NCBI RefSeq assembly: GCF_027158205.1
Contig: NZ_JAPVLU010000001.1
Coordinates: 186,001-250,000 of the forward strand
Length of the DNA: 64,000 bases
Direction of reading: 5' to 3'
Source of the DNA: Streptomyces sp. H39-S7
GTDB lineage: Bacteria > Actinomycetota > Actinomycetes > Streptomycetales > Streptomycetaceae
In this document: positions 8,066-16,653 of the stretch, piece by piece
Numbering within the stretch: position 1 is the stretch's first letter
How the letters are laid out: each line of letters opens with the position of its first letter
The notes under the pieces: generated by a model
What the model was told of the DNA's origin: nothing
The model's input: only the letters and a program-made list of their open reading frames with translations
Databases searched by the model: none
Made by a program: the position numbers and the translations under genes

Positions 8066-9435
8066 GAGTGGCCTCCCGCCGAGGGCGCCGGAACGGTTCT
8101 GACCGGTCCGACGGACGGCAGCGGGAAGAGCGACGACGACCTGGCGCCCTCACCGCCCTCCGTTCCGCCCCCGTCGGCACCGCCATCGGTACCGGCGTCC
8201 GTGCCCGCGTCCGTGCCCGCGTCCGTCCCGCCCACATCGGCACCCGCGTCGGTACCCGCGTCCGTCCCGGCATCCGTGCCCGCGTCCGTCCCGGCATCCG
8301 TGCCCGCGTCGGTGCCCGCATCGGTGCCGGCGTCCGTGCCCGCGTCGGTACCCGCGTCCGTGCCTCCCACGTCCTCCCCCGGGTCCTGGGTCGGCGGCGG
8401 GTAGACGTTGTCGCCGAAGTTGAGTTCGGGGACGATCTGCGTGCCGGGCGCCGCCGTCATGTCCAGGTAGACGTTGAGGTAGTCGCCCTTGACGCCGCTG
8501 AGCACCTCGTCCGTGAACGGATAGGTGAGCAGCACCTGGAGCGAGTCCGGCAGCGCCTTCCCCGAGTCGGCGAGCCGCTGCAGGGTGGGCGCGAGCGCCC
8601 TGAGGTCGGCGACCATGTCGTCCTTGCTCCTGTTCACGGTGGTGACCGCGACCTGGGACAGGGTGTCCAGCGAGCGGAGCATCGTCACCAGGGAACCGCG
8701 CTGCTCCTCCAGGACCTTCAGACCCGGGCTGAGGCCGGTGAGGACCGTGCCGATCTGCCGGTCGCGGGTGGCGAGGGTCGCGGAGAGGTGGTTGACGCCG
8801 TCGAGCGCCGCCGTGATGTCCTGCTTGTGGCCGTCCAGGTCGGTGACGAGGGTGTTGACGCGGGTCAGCATGGAACGCACCTGCGGCTCGTTGCCCTGCA
8901 GCGCCTTGTTGAGCTCCACGGTGATCGTCTTGAGCTGGGCGACGCCGCCGCCGTTGAGCAGCATCGACAGCGCGCCGAACACCTCCTCGACCTCCGGGTT
9001 GCGGTTGGTCCGGTCGAGCGGGATCCGGGCGCCGTCGCCGAGCCGGCCGCTGCCGGGCTCGCCGGTCTTCTGGTCCGGCGCGGCCAGCTGCACGAACTTC
9101 TCGCCGAGCAGGCTGGACTGTTCGAGGTGGGCGTACGCGTTGGCCGGGAGGACGACCTTGCCGTTGACGCGCATCGTGACCTTCGCCGTCCAGCCGTTCG
9201 GCGCGAGGTCGACGGCGGTGACCCGGCCCACCGCCACGTCGTTGACCTTGACCGCCGACTGCGGGACGAGGCTGAGGACGTCGGCGAACTCGGCCGTGAC
9301 GGTGTACGGATGGCTGCCGAGGTCGGCGCCGCCGGGCAGCGGCAGCGTCTCGATGCCGCCGAGGCCCGGGGCCGAGCAGCCGGCCAGCGCGAGCGTGAGG
9401 GCCGCCGCCGCGGCGACCCGCTTCGTACGTCTCAC
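8062..9435 (-). CDS. Mce family lipoprotein (MceE/LprK position) with GTDA-repeat tail
   Basis: A 457-residue Mce protein with a lipoprotein signal: a basic start, hydrophobic AAAALTLALAG and a lipobox LAGC, so Cys20 should carry the lipid. The MCE domain spans residues ~42-120 (SAVKVNDVAVGRVTAVDLAPNGWTA) and is followed by the helical domain to about residue 330. A low-complexity acidic tail then consists largely of Gly-Thr-Asp-Ala repeats before a final Pro/Ser stretch. The lipobox in the fifth mce gene matches mycobacterial LprK/MceE. The repeat tail is not part of the family core and probably extends into the cell envelope. The GTG start overlaps the MceD stop by 4 nt. Confidence 0.93.
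   Translation of the reverse strand: MRRTKRVAAAAALTLALAGCSAPGLGGIETLPLPGGADLGSHPYTVTAEFADVLSLVPQSAVKVNDVAVGRVTAVDLAPNGWTAKVTMRVNGKVVLPANAYAHLEQSSLLGEKFVQLAAPDQKTGEPGSGRLGDGARIPLDRTNRNPEVEEVFGALSMLLNGGGVAQLKTITVELNKALQGNEPQVRSMLTRVNTLVTDLDGHKQDITAALDGVNHLSATLATRDRQIGTVLTGLSPGLKVLEEQRGSLVTMLRSLDTLSQVAVTTVNRSKDDMVADLRALAPTLQRLADSGKALPDSLQVLLTYPFTDEVLSGVKGDYLNVYLDMTAAPGTQIVPELNFGDNVYPPPTQDPGEDVGGTDAGTDAGTDAGTDAGTDAGTDAGTDAGTDAGTDAGTDAGADVGGTDAGTDAGTDAGTDGGADGGGTEGGEGARSSSLFPLPSVGPVRTVPAPSAGGHS
8192..8369. repeat. 12-bp tandem repeats coding GTDA units in MceE
   Basis: On the coding strand the 12-bp unit GGCACGGACGCG and close variants encode Gly-Thr-Asp-Ala. There is a run of ten units, an interruption (Gly-Ala-Asp-Val-Gly), then three more GTDA and a degenerate GTDG. 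Units differ at synonymous positions (ACG/ACC, GAC/GAT, GCG/GCC), so the peptide repeat is kept while the DNA has drifted. Boundaries are approximate. Confidence 0.92.
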
Positions 9436-10463
9436 CGGGTCGCTCCCTGCGTGCCGTACACGGTGCCGACGGTCGGCAGCGGGAAACTGAGCTCGTTGAT
9501 GTCGGCCCGGCCGTTGATGGTCCGGTGCGCCGGGTCGTAGGCGTTGAGGACGTTGCCGGCCGCGAGCGGCGCGGTGTCGAGCGCCTCCGCGATGGAGGCC
9601 CGCTGGTCGACGAGGGACTGGGTGAGCGGCGCGAGCTGGTCGACGACCGACTTCAGCCGGGTCCTGTTGTCCTGGATGAAGCCCTTCACCTCGCCCAGTG
9701 CGGTGGCGAGCTGCTTCAGCGCGCCGGCCAGGTTCTGCTTGTCCTCGGCGAGGAAGCCGGTGACCTGGGAGAGCTGCTGCGCGGCCCGGTGCACGTTGCC
9801 GTCGTTGTTCTTCAGCATCGTCGTGAAGGACTGCAGGTAGGTGAGGGTCTCGAAGAAGGGGCCGCTGTTCTTCGACAGCGTCTTGGTGACCTTGCCGAGC
9901 TGCTCGATGGTCTGCCCGAGCAGCTCGCCGTTGCCGCCGAGGTTCGCGGCGCCGGTGTCGAGCAGCGCGGAGAGCGAACCCGTGGAGTTCGCGCCGGCGG
10001 GACCGAGCGCATCACTGATCTTGGTGATGCTCTCGTAGAGCTGGTCGACCTCCACCGGGGTCGCGGTGCGGCTCGACGGGATCGTCGCCTGATCGCGGAT
10101 CTGCGCGCCGCCGGTGTACGCGGGGCTCAGCTGGACGTAACGGTCGGAGACGATGCTGGGCGCCACGACGACGGCGCCCACGTCGTCCGGCACCTTCACG
10201 CCCTTGTCCAGCGTGAGGTTCACCCGCACCTGGCGGCCCTCCGGTGTCACCGAGTCGACGGTGCCGACCTTCACGCCGAGCACCCGCAGGTCGGAGCCGG
10301 GGTAGACGCCGACGGCCTGGTCGAAGTAGGCGGTGATGCGTTTGCCGCCGCTCCCGGCGAACACGTAGATCCCGCCGGCGACCGCGACGAGTACGAGCAC
10401 CAGTACGGTGCCGAGCGCGAGCCCGCGCCTCCTGGACATGCGTGCCGTCCTCCATGCGCCCAT
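9432..10463 (-). CDS. Mce family protein, fourth in operon (MceD position)
   Basis: A 343-residue protein with a basic N-terminus (MSRRRG), a membrane anchor (LALGTVLVLVLVAVAGGIYVFA), an MCE domain at residues ~35-115 (DLRVLGVKVGTVDSVTPEGRQVRVNL) and a long helical region. The start at 10463 is favoured because ATG overlaps the upstream stop (TGATG) with a GGGCGG ribosome site. An upstream in-frame ATG at 10496 lies inside the preceding gene. Confidence 0.92.
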   Translation of the reverse strand: MGAWRTARMSRRRGLALGTVLVLVLVAVAGGIYVFAGSGGKRITAYFDQAVGVYPGSDLRVLGVKVGTVDSVTPEGRQVRVNLTLDKGVKVPDDVGAVVVAPSIVSDRYVQLSPAYTGGAQIRDQATIPSSRTATPVEVDQLYESITKISDALGPAGANSTGSLSALLDTGAANLGGNGELLGQTIEQLGKVTKTLSKNSGPFFETLTYLQSFTTMLKNNDGNVHRAAQQLSQVTGFLAEDKQNLAGALKQLATALGEVKGFIQDNRTRLKSVVDQLAPLTQSLVDQRASIAEALDTAPLAAGNVLNAYDPAHRTINGRADINELSFPLPTVGTVYGTQGATR

Positions 10464-11521
10464 CAGCGACCGCCCTGGGTCTTGGGTGGCATGCATCCGG
10501 TGGTGGGAGGCGTGCCGGCGGGCAGGTAGTTGCGCGGGACGAGCCCGCAGAGGTAGGTGTCGAACCAGCGGCCGTTGCCGAGGGTGTTGCCGACCAGCCG
10601 GTAGTAGGGCCCGATCGCGGCGAGGGCCGCGTCGAGGCTCTTCTGGTTGTTCCGGAGGACGGTGGTGACCCGGCTCAGCGCGCTGAGGGTGGGCTCCAGC
10701 TGCTTGTTGTTGTCCTCGACGAGTCCGGTCAGCTGGATGCCGAGGTCCTGGGTGCCGGTGAGCAGCCCGTGGATGGCGTCCCGCCGCTTCTGCACCTCGC
10801 CCAGCAGCAGGTTCCCGTCGGTGATCAGCTTCTCGAACCTGCCCTGCTGCGCGGCGAGCGTCCCGGTGAGCTGCTTGCTGCCGGCCAGCAGCTTGGCGAG
10901 CTGGGTGTCGCGGTCGGAGATCGTCTTCGACAGGGCGGAGAGCCCGGTGACGGCGGTGTGCACCTGGGGGGCGGTGTCCTTGAACGTGGCGGAGATGGTG
11001 TCGAAGCTCTTGGCGAGCTGCGCGGTGTCGATCTCCCCGAAGGTCTCGCCGAGCCCGTTGAACGCCTGGGTCACGTCGTACGGGGAGGTGGTGCGGGTGG
11101 CCGGGATGCGGCGGCCGGGGTTCTGCGCGGCGGAGCCGAGCGGGTCCACGGCCAGGTACTTCTCGCCGAGCAGCGTCTTGATGCCGATCGCGGCCCGGCT
11201 GGCGTCGCCGATCCAGGTGTCCTTGACCTTGAAGGTCACCTTCACCTTGGCGCCGTCGAGCCCCACTCCGGTCACCTTGCCGACCTTCACCCCGGCGACC
11301 CGCACCTCGTTGCCGGGGTCGAGCCCCGCCGCCTCGGTGAAGTCCGCCGTGTACGTGGTGCCGCCTCCGATGAACGGCAGCGCGTCGGCGTTGTAGACGA
11401 CCGCGCCCAGCAGGACGAGGACGAGCAGCCCGACGATTCCGACGGTGACGGGGTTCCGTTCCGCCATCGGCTTCGGGCGCCGTTTCGACGCCCGCCGCCG
11501 CAGGCGCGACAGCCGGCTCAT
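10463..11521 (-). CDS. Mce family protein, third in operon (MceC position)
   Basis: A 352-residue protein with a strongly basic N-terminus (LRRRASKRRPKP), a membrane helix (VTVGIVGLLVLVLLGAVVY), an MCE domain (NEVRVAGVKVGKVTGVGLDGAKVKVTF) and helical repeats such as SKTISDRDTQLAKLLAGSKQL. ATG at 11521 overlaps the upstream stop by 4 nt and is preferred over ATG 11530. The C-terminus has two Cys (TYLCGLVP, TTGCMPP), as in several other Mce proteins of this operon, suggesting a disulphide outside the membrane. Confidence 0.92.
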   Translation of the reverse strand: MSRLSRLRRRASKRRPKPMAERNPVTVGIVGLLVLVLLGAVVYNADALPFIGGGTTYTADFTEAAGLDPGNEVRVAGVKVGKVTGVGLDGAKVKVTFKVKDTWIGDASRAAIGIKTLLGEKYLAVDPLGSAAQNPGRRIPATRTTSPYDVTQAFNGLGETFGEIDTAQLAKSFDTISATFKDTAPQVHTAVTGLSALSKTISDRDTQLAKLLAGSKQLTGTLAAQQGRFEKLITDGNLLLGEVQKRRDAIHGLLTGTQDLGIQLTGLVEDNNKQLEPTLSALSRVTTVLRNNQKSLDAALAAIGPYYRLVGNTLGNGRWFDTYLCGLVPRNYLPAGTPPTTGCMPPKTQGGR

Positions 11522-12549
11522 GACCTGCACCTCGCTTCGGTGATCGCGATACCGGTCGGCGCCTTGCTGCCGTCCGAAGTGGTCACGCCCGACACCTTGG
11601 CCTCGCAGAGGTAGAGGTTGAGCCAGGACCCGTACGACGCGAGGCGGGTGATCGTCCGCATCTTGACGGGCGTCTTCTGCAGGAAGTTCTCGATCTGCGG
11701 GGTGCTCGCGGCCAGGTTGGACGACAGCCTGCCGAGCTGGCGGATGTCCTCCTTCAGCGGCGCCCTGCCGTCGTCCAGCAGCCCCGCCGTACTGGTGGTG
11801 AGCTGGGAGATCGCGGTGATCGCGTCCCCGATCGGCTGCCGGTCGCCCGCGAAGCCGGTGACGAGGGTCTGCAGGGTGGACACCAGGTCGTTGAAGCCCT
11901 GTTCGCGGGTGTTGACGCTGGTCAGGACGGTGTTGAGGTTCTCGATCACCTCACCGATGACTTTGTCCTTGGCCGCCAGCGTGGTCGTCAGCGAACCCAC
12001 GTTCTTGATCAGGCTGTTCACGGTGCCGCCCTCGCCCTGGAGCACCTGGATGATCTCCCCGGCGAGCTGGTTGACGTCCTTGGGCGACAGCCCTTCGAAG
12101 AGCGGCTGGAACCCGTTGAACAGCTGGGTGAGGTCGAGGGCGGGAGAGGTGCGGTCCAGCGGGATGGTGGAGCCGGGTGTGAAGGACCGGTCCATCGCTC
12201 CGGTGCCCTGCTGCAGGTCGATGTAGCGCTGGCCGACCATGTTCAGGTACTTGATCGAGGCGGTCACCGAGGCGGGCAGCGCCCGGCCCCTCTCGACCGA
12301 GAACGTCACCTGCGCGAGCCGCCGGTCCACCACCCTGATGTCCTCGACCTGGCCGACCTTCACCCCGGCGATGCGCACGCTGTCGCCGGTGATCAGCCCG
12401 GTGGTGTCGGTGAACCGCGCCTTGTAGCCGACGGTGTCCGCGATCCCGGTGTTGGCGATGCTGAAGGCCAGCACGGTGGTGGCCAGGGCCGTCACGAGGA
12501 TGAAGACCAGCGACTTGATCAGCGGGCCCGCGATGCTCCGGCGCCTCAC
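11518..12549 (-). CDS. Mce family protein, second in operon (MceB position)
   Basis: A 343-residue protein: N-terminal anchor (LIKSLVFILVTALATTVLAFSI), MCE domain at residues ~40-115 (DSVRIAGVKVGQVEDIRVVDRRLAQVTF), then the helical domain and a short C-terminus with two Cys (LYLCEAK, EARCRS). The GTG start overlaps the MceA stop by 4 nt. Expected to form one subunit of a hetero-hexameric Mce tube. Confidence 0.92.
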   Translation of the reverse strand: MRRRSIAGPLIKSLVFILVTALATTVLAFSIANTGIADTVGYKARFTDTTGLITGDSVRIAGVKVGQVEDIRVVDRRLAQVTFSVERGRALPASVTASIKYLNMVGQRYIDLQQGTGAMDRSFTPGSTIPLDRTSPALDLTQLFNGFQPLFEGLSPKDVNQLAGEIIQVLQGEGGTVNSLIKNVGSLTTTLAAKDKVIGEVIENLNTVLTSVNTREQGFNDLVSTLQTLVTGFAGDRQPIGDAITAISQLTTSTAGLLDDGRAPLKEDIRQLGRLSSNLAASTPQIENFLQKTPVKMRTITRLASYGSWLNLYLCEAKVSGVTTSDGSKAPTGIAITEARCRS

Positions 12550-13859
12550 TTGAGACTCACCTCCGCGCCGCGGAAGACGGGACCGGCCAGCAGGCTGCTC
12601 CAGTCGGGAAGGGACTGCGGCTCCGTGTTCATCGCGGGTGCCAGCAGTTCGTTGACGAGTTGGTTCTCCTGCGGCGAGTTGGCGAGCCCGAGGCCGCCGT
12701 TCCCGCTTCCCGCACCGGCCACGGTGAGGTCGGAGGACGTGAGGGGCTTCGTGGTCGCCGGGCCTGTGAGCCCGGGTGCCACCGTGTTGTCCGTCCGGGC
12801 CGGCCGGCCGAGGTACGGGACCGGGTAGCAGTTCGGCCCGGTGCTCGCCGTGTACGACGGCTTGTCCCTGCCCGGCACGTACCTGCCCTTCGAGGGAACG
12901 GTCCGCACGGTGACGTGCAGTCCCGGCTCGTTCGTGCCCTTGCCCAGCGCCTTGTCCATCGCCGGCACGAAGTTGGCGAGCGTGCGCAGGGTGCAGGGGA
13001 ACGACGGCGCGTACTCGCCGAGCAGCTGGAGCGTTCCCCTGCTGTCGGCCGACAGCCGGATGATGGTGTCCTGGTTCTGCCGCAGGAACGCGGTCAGGTC
13101 CTGGGAGGTGCTGGTCGTCGACCCGTACAGGGTGCTGAGGTTGGCGCGCTGCTCGGCGATGGTGCCGCTGGTCGTCGTGAAGTCGGTGAGCGCCTGCAGG
13201 ATGTCGGGGGCGGCGTCGCCGTACACGCGGCTGACCTTCACCAGTTCCTGGATGTCCCGGTTGAGGGTGGGCAGGTTCGGGTTCAGTTTCGCGAGGTAGG
13301 CGTCGAGGGTGACGGCGCTGTCGCCCAGCTTGGTGCCGCGCCCCCGCAGCGCCTGCGAGACGGCGCTGAGGGTGGCGGAGAGCTTCTCCGGCTGCACGGC
13401 GGTCAGCAGCGGCAGGACGTTGTCGAGCACCTGCTCCAGCTCGATGGCGTTGCTGGAGCGGTCCTGCGCGATGGTGCTGCCGGCCAGCAGCTTCGACCCC
13501 GAGGTGCTCTGCCGCGGTGGCACGAGGGCCACGAAGCGCTCCCCGAACAGCGTCGTCGGCAGCATCTGCACGGTGACGTCGGCGGGGATGCCCTTCAGCT
13601 TGTCGCGCTGGATGGCCAGCGTGACCCGGGCACCGTCGCCGTCGGAGGTGATGCCGCGCACCTGGCCGACCACCACCCCGCGCATCTTGACGTCCGCGTA
13701 CAGGTGCATCGCGTTGCCGACGCTGCCGGTCCTGACCGTCACCGTCGCGTCGTCGGAGAACTCCTTGTCGTAGATCGCCACGGAGAGCCAGATGAGCAGC
13801 GCCGGGACAAGCAGGTACACCACTCCCGCGAAGCGCCGTTGCGCGGTGCGGGCGTTCAT
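12546..13859 (-). CDS. Mce family protein, first in operon (MceA position)
   Basis: A 437-residue protein: membrane anchor (VVYLLVPALLIWLSVAIY), MCE domain (HLYADVKMRGVVVGQVRGITSDGDGARVTL), a helical domain to about residue 300, and a long Pro/Gly-rich C-terminal tail after a CxL...C pair (FPCTLRTL, GPNCYPVPYLG). ATG at 13859 overlaps the YrbEB stop by 4 nt, so translation is coupled from permease to Mce proteins. Confidence 0.92.
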   Translation of the reverse strand: MNARTAQRRFAGVVYLLVPALLIWLSVAIYDKEFSDDATVTVRTGSVGNAMHLYADVKMRGVVVGQVRGITSDGDGARVTLAIQRDKLKGIPADVTVQMLPTTLFGERFVALVPPRQSTSGSKLLAGSTIAQDRSSNAIELEQVLDNVLPLLTAVQPEKLSATLSAVSQALRGRGTKLGDSAVTLDAYLAKLNPNLPTLNRDIQELVKVSRVYGDAAPDILQALTDFTTTSGTIAEQRANLSTLYGSTTSTSQDLTAFLRQNQDTIIRLSADSRGTLQLLGEYAPSFPCTLRTLANFVPAMDKALGKGTNEPGLHVTVRTVPSKGRYVPGRDKPSYTASTGPNCYPVPYLGRPARTDNTVAPGLTGPATTKPLTSSDLTVAGAGSGNGGLGLANSPQENQLVNELLAPAMNTEPQSLPDWSSLLAGPVFRGAEVSLK

Positions 13860-14746
13860 CCGGCCACCCGCACCGTCGTCGTGGTGCCCCAGATGGCCAG
13901 GCTCAGGAAGAAGTCGGTCACGCTGATCACCACGATCGCGTTGCGCACGGACTTGCCGACCGCCACCCCGACCCCGGCGGGACCGCCCTCGGCGTGGAAG
14001 CCGTAGTAGCAGTGGGCGAGGATCACCACGACGCTGAAGATGATCACCTTGAGGAAGGACAGCAGGACGTCGTCGGGCGACAGGAACGTCGAGAAGTAAT
14101 GGTCGTAGGTGCCCGACGACTGGCCGCTCACGTAGACCGTGACCAGCCGTGAGGCGAAGAACGAGCTGATCAGGCCGATCCCGTACAGCGGGATGATTGC
14201 GACGACACCCGCGATGACCCGCGTCGTCACCAGGTACGGCACGCTGCGGATGCCCATCCCTTCCAGGGCGTCGACCTCCTCGTTGATGCGCATCGCGCCG
14301 AGCTGCGCGGTGAAGCCCGCGCCCACGGTGGCCGACAGCGCGAGACCCGCCACCAGCGGTGCGATCTCCCGGGTGTTGAAGTACGCCGAGACGAAGCCGG
14401 TGAACGCGGCGGCGCCGACCTGGTTGAGCGCGGCGTGCCCCTGGAGGCCGACGACCGTGCCGGTGAAGAGCGTCATCGCGATCATCACGCCGACGGTGCC
14501 GCCGATGACCCCGAGCCCACCGCTGCCGAACGCCACCTCGGCCAGCAGCCGCTGGATCTCCTTGAAATAGCGGCGCAGGGTCTTGGGGATCCACAGCAGC
14601 ACGGTGATGTGGAAGATCAGGTGGTCGCCGCTGCGGTCCAGCCACCCGAACCAGCGCTCGGACCGGGAGCCGGCGCGGGGCGCGGCCGGTTCGCGGTCCG
14701 GCGGGACGGGGGCGTCCTGCGGGGCGTCCTTGTCGAGGAGGGCCAT
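13856..14746 (-). CDS. YrbE/MlaE-family permease, second copy (YrbEB)
   Basis: A 296-residue integral membrane permease of the Mce ABC importer. The MlaE family core is visible: an amphipathic lead helix (LIFHITVLLWIPKTLRRYFKEIQRLLAEVAF), the hydrophobic segments VIGGTVGVMIAMTLFTGTVVGLQ, the conserved cytoplasmic coupling loop around LGAMRINEEVDALEGMGI, and C-terminal helices. The Glu-Glu-hydrophobic-Asp-Ala-Leu-Glu loop is the usual contact with the ATPase. The Pro/Arg-rich N-terminus is variable. Its stop overlaps the MceA start and it lies 3 bp after YrbEA. Confidence 0.93.
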   Translation of the reverse strand: MALLDKDAPQDAPVPPDREPAAPRAGSRSERWFGWLDRSGDHLIFHITVLLWIPKTLRRYFKEIQRLLAEVAFGSGGLGVIGGTVGVMIAMTLFTGTVVGLQGHAALNQVGAAAFTGFVSAYFNTREIAPLVAGLALSATVGAGFTAQLGAMRINEEVDALEGMGIRSVPYLVTTRVIAGVVAIIPLYGIGLISSFFASRLVTVYVSGQSSGTYDHYFSTFLSPDDVLLSFLKVIIFSVVVILAHCYYGFHAEGGPAGVGVAVGKSVRNAIVVISVTDFFLSLAIWGTTTTVRVAG

Positions 14747-14749
14747 CGG

Positions 14750-15577
14750 TCAGGATCCCTTCGCAGGGACGATCTGCAGGTACAGCCCCGTGAGCACCAT
14801 GTTCACGAAGAAGAGCAGCAGGAAGGTGATGACCACCGACTGGTTCACCGCGTCGCCGACGCCCTTCGGGCCACCGCGCGGGTTCAGTCCCCGGTAGGCG
14901 GCGACGATGCCCGCGATGAAGCCGAAGATCAGTGCCTTCAGCTCGCTGATGTACAGGTCGGGCAGTTGGGCCAGCGCCGAGAAACTGGAGAGGTACGCGC
15001 CCGGTGTGCCGTTCTGCATGATCACGTTGAAGAAGTAGCCGCCGAGCGTGCCGACGACGGAGACCAGCCCGTTGAGCAGCACCGCCACGAACATCGCCGC
15101 CAGCACCCGGGGGACGACGAGGCGCTGCACCGGCGAGACGCCCATGACCTCCATCGCGTCCAGCTCCTCGCGGATCTTGCGCGAACCAAGGTCCGCGCAG
15201 ATCGCCGAACCGCCGGCTCCCGCGATCAGCAGGGCGACGATCAGCGGGCTCGCCTGCTGGATGATGGCCAGCACGCTGGCGCCGCCGGTGAACGACTGGG
15301 CGCCGAGCTGCTGGGTCAGCGACCCGACCTGGAGCGCGATCACCGCGCCGAACGGGATCGACACGAGGGCGGCGGGCAGGATCGTCACGCTCGCGATGAA
15401 CCAGACCTGCTCGATCAGCTCACGGGCCTGGAACGGCCGGCGGAACATCGCGCCGACCGTCGTCACGGCGAGCGAGAAGAGCCGGCCCGTCTCGCGCAGC
15501 CAGCCGAGGCCGGGCACCGGGCGTGGCTCGACCGGTACGTCCTGCGCGGCCGGCACCGTCGGGGGAGGAGCCGTCAT
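14750..15577 (-). CDS. YrbE/MlaE-family permease, first copy (YrbEA)
   Basis: A 275-residue permease paralogous to the next gene. It shows the same coupling loop (DLGSRKIREELDAMEVMGVSPVQRLVVPRV) and hydrophobic core (FIASVTILPAALVSIPFGAVIALQV, LIVALLIAGAGGSAICADLG). With YrbEB it should form the membrane heterodimer of the importer. The ATG overlaps the stop of the ATPase gene by 4 nt. Confidence 0.93.
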   Translation of the reverse strand: MTAPPPTVPAAQDVPVEPRPVPGLGWLRETGRLFSLAVTTVGAMFRRPFQARELIEQVWFIASVTILPAALVSIPFGAVIALQVGSLTQQLGAQSFTGGASVLAIIQQASPLIVALLIAGAGGSAICADLGSRKIREELDAMEVMGVSPVQRLVVPRVLAAMFVAVLLNGLVSVVGTLGGYFFNVIMQNGTPGAYLSSFSALAQLPDLYISELKALIFGFIAGIVAAYRGLNPRGGPKGVGDAVNQSVVITFLLLFFVNMVLTGLYLQIVPAKGS

Positions 15578-16599
15578 GACAGCCCTCCGCCCGCGCGTCC
15601 CGCCGGCGCCGGACGGCCCGCGGCGACGTGCCCGGTGCGGTCGAAGCTGGACTCGATCGCGTGCCGCGCGGCCGGCGGCAGCGTGTCCAGCATGCCGAGC
15701 ACCCGCTCCCTGCGGCGCAGCACCGCCTGCCGGACCGGCAGCCCAGGGGTCGGCTCCAGCTGCGGCTCGATGGTGCGGGGTGCCGCGCTGCTCCCGGTGA
15801 CGCCGTGCCGCTCCTCCAGGGCGATGGTGGCCTCGTCCTTCTCCTCCGACATCCCGATCGGACCGGCCCGGTGGCCGCCGAGGAACTGGGCGACCACGGG
15901 TTCCTGGCTGGTCAGCAGCACTTCGCGCGGCCCGAAGGCGACGAGCCGGCGGCGGAAGAGCATGCCCATGTTGTCCGGCACCGTCGAGGCGATGTCGATG
16001 TTGTGCGTGACGATCAGCATCGTCGCGTCGAGCTGCGCGTTCAGGTCGATGAGCAGCTGCGAGATGTACGCCGTGCGGACCGGGTCGAGGCCGGAGTCCG
16101 GCTCGTCGCACAAGATGATCTGCGGGTCCAGGACCAGGGCGCGGGCCAGCCCGGCGCGTTTGCGCATGCCGCCGGAGATCTCGCCGGGCAGCTTCGCCTC
16201 GGCGCCCAGGAGTCCGACCATGTCCATCCGCTCCATCACGACGCGGCGGATCTCGGACTCCTTCTTCTTCGTGTGCTCGCGCAGCGGAAAGGCGATGTTG
16301 TCGAAGAGCGACATCGACCCGAACAGCGCGCCGTCCTGGAACATCAGGCCGAAGAGCTTGCGCGCCTCGTACACGTCGCGTTCCGGGCTGTTCACCATGT
16401 CGACGCCGTTGACCATCACGCGCCCGCGTTCGGGCTTGAGCAGCCCGATCACCGACTTCAGGAACACGGTCTTTCCGGTACCCGAGGGGCCCAGCATCAC
16501 GCTGACCTCACCGGGCGGCAGAGTGAGCGTGACGTCCTGCCATACGTTCTGACTCCCGAAAGACTTGGTCAGTCCTTCGACGACCACTTCGATTCCCAT
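15574..16599 (-). CDS. Mce-system ABC ATPase (Mkl/MceG-like)
   Basis: A 341-residue ATP-binding protein that should power the Mce importer. Walker A is GPSGTGKT (residues ~38-45), the Q-loop is MFQDGALF, the ABC signature is ISGGMRKRAGLARAL, Walker B is IILCDEPDSGLDP and the switch His is in VTHN. The SGGMRKR signature is characteristic of the MlaF/Mkl branch. A ~90-residue C-terminal extension is also present, as in Mkl homologues. In mycobacteria the ATPase gene is unlinked to the mce operons; here it is the operon's first gene. Confidence 0.94.
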   Translation of the reverse strand: MGIEVVVEGLTKSFGSQNVWQDVTLTLPPGEVSVMLGPSGTGKTVFLKSVIGLLKPERGRVMVNGVDMVNSPERDVYEARKLFGLMFQDGALFGSMSLFDNIAFPLREHTKKKESEIRRVVMERMDMVGLLGAEAKLPGEISGGMRKRAGLARALVLDPQIILCDEPDSGLDPVRTAYISQLLIDLNAQLDATMLIVTHNIDIASTVPDNMGMLFRRRLVAFGPREVLLTSQEPVVAQFLGGHRAGPIGMSEEKDEATIALEERHGVTGSSAAPRTIEPQLEPTPGLPVRQAVLRRRERVLGMLDTLPPAARHAIESSFDRTGHVAAGRPAPAGRAGGGLS

Positions 16600-16653
16600 A
16601 ACACCTCCCGGGATGATTGGCCGGCGCCGTTCGCGGCGCCGGTGGCGGGCTGG

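Noticed and set aside
8192..8369. CRISPR-like regular repeats
   Set aside because: The 12-bp units are contiguous, in frame and inside a coding region; there are no spacers and no cas genes.
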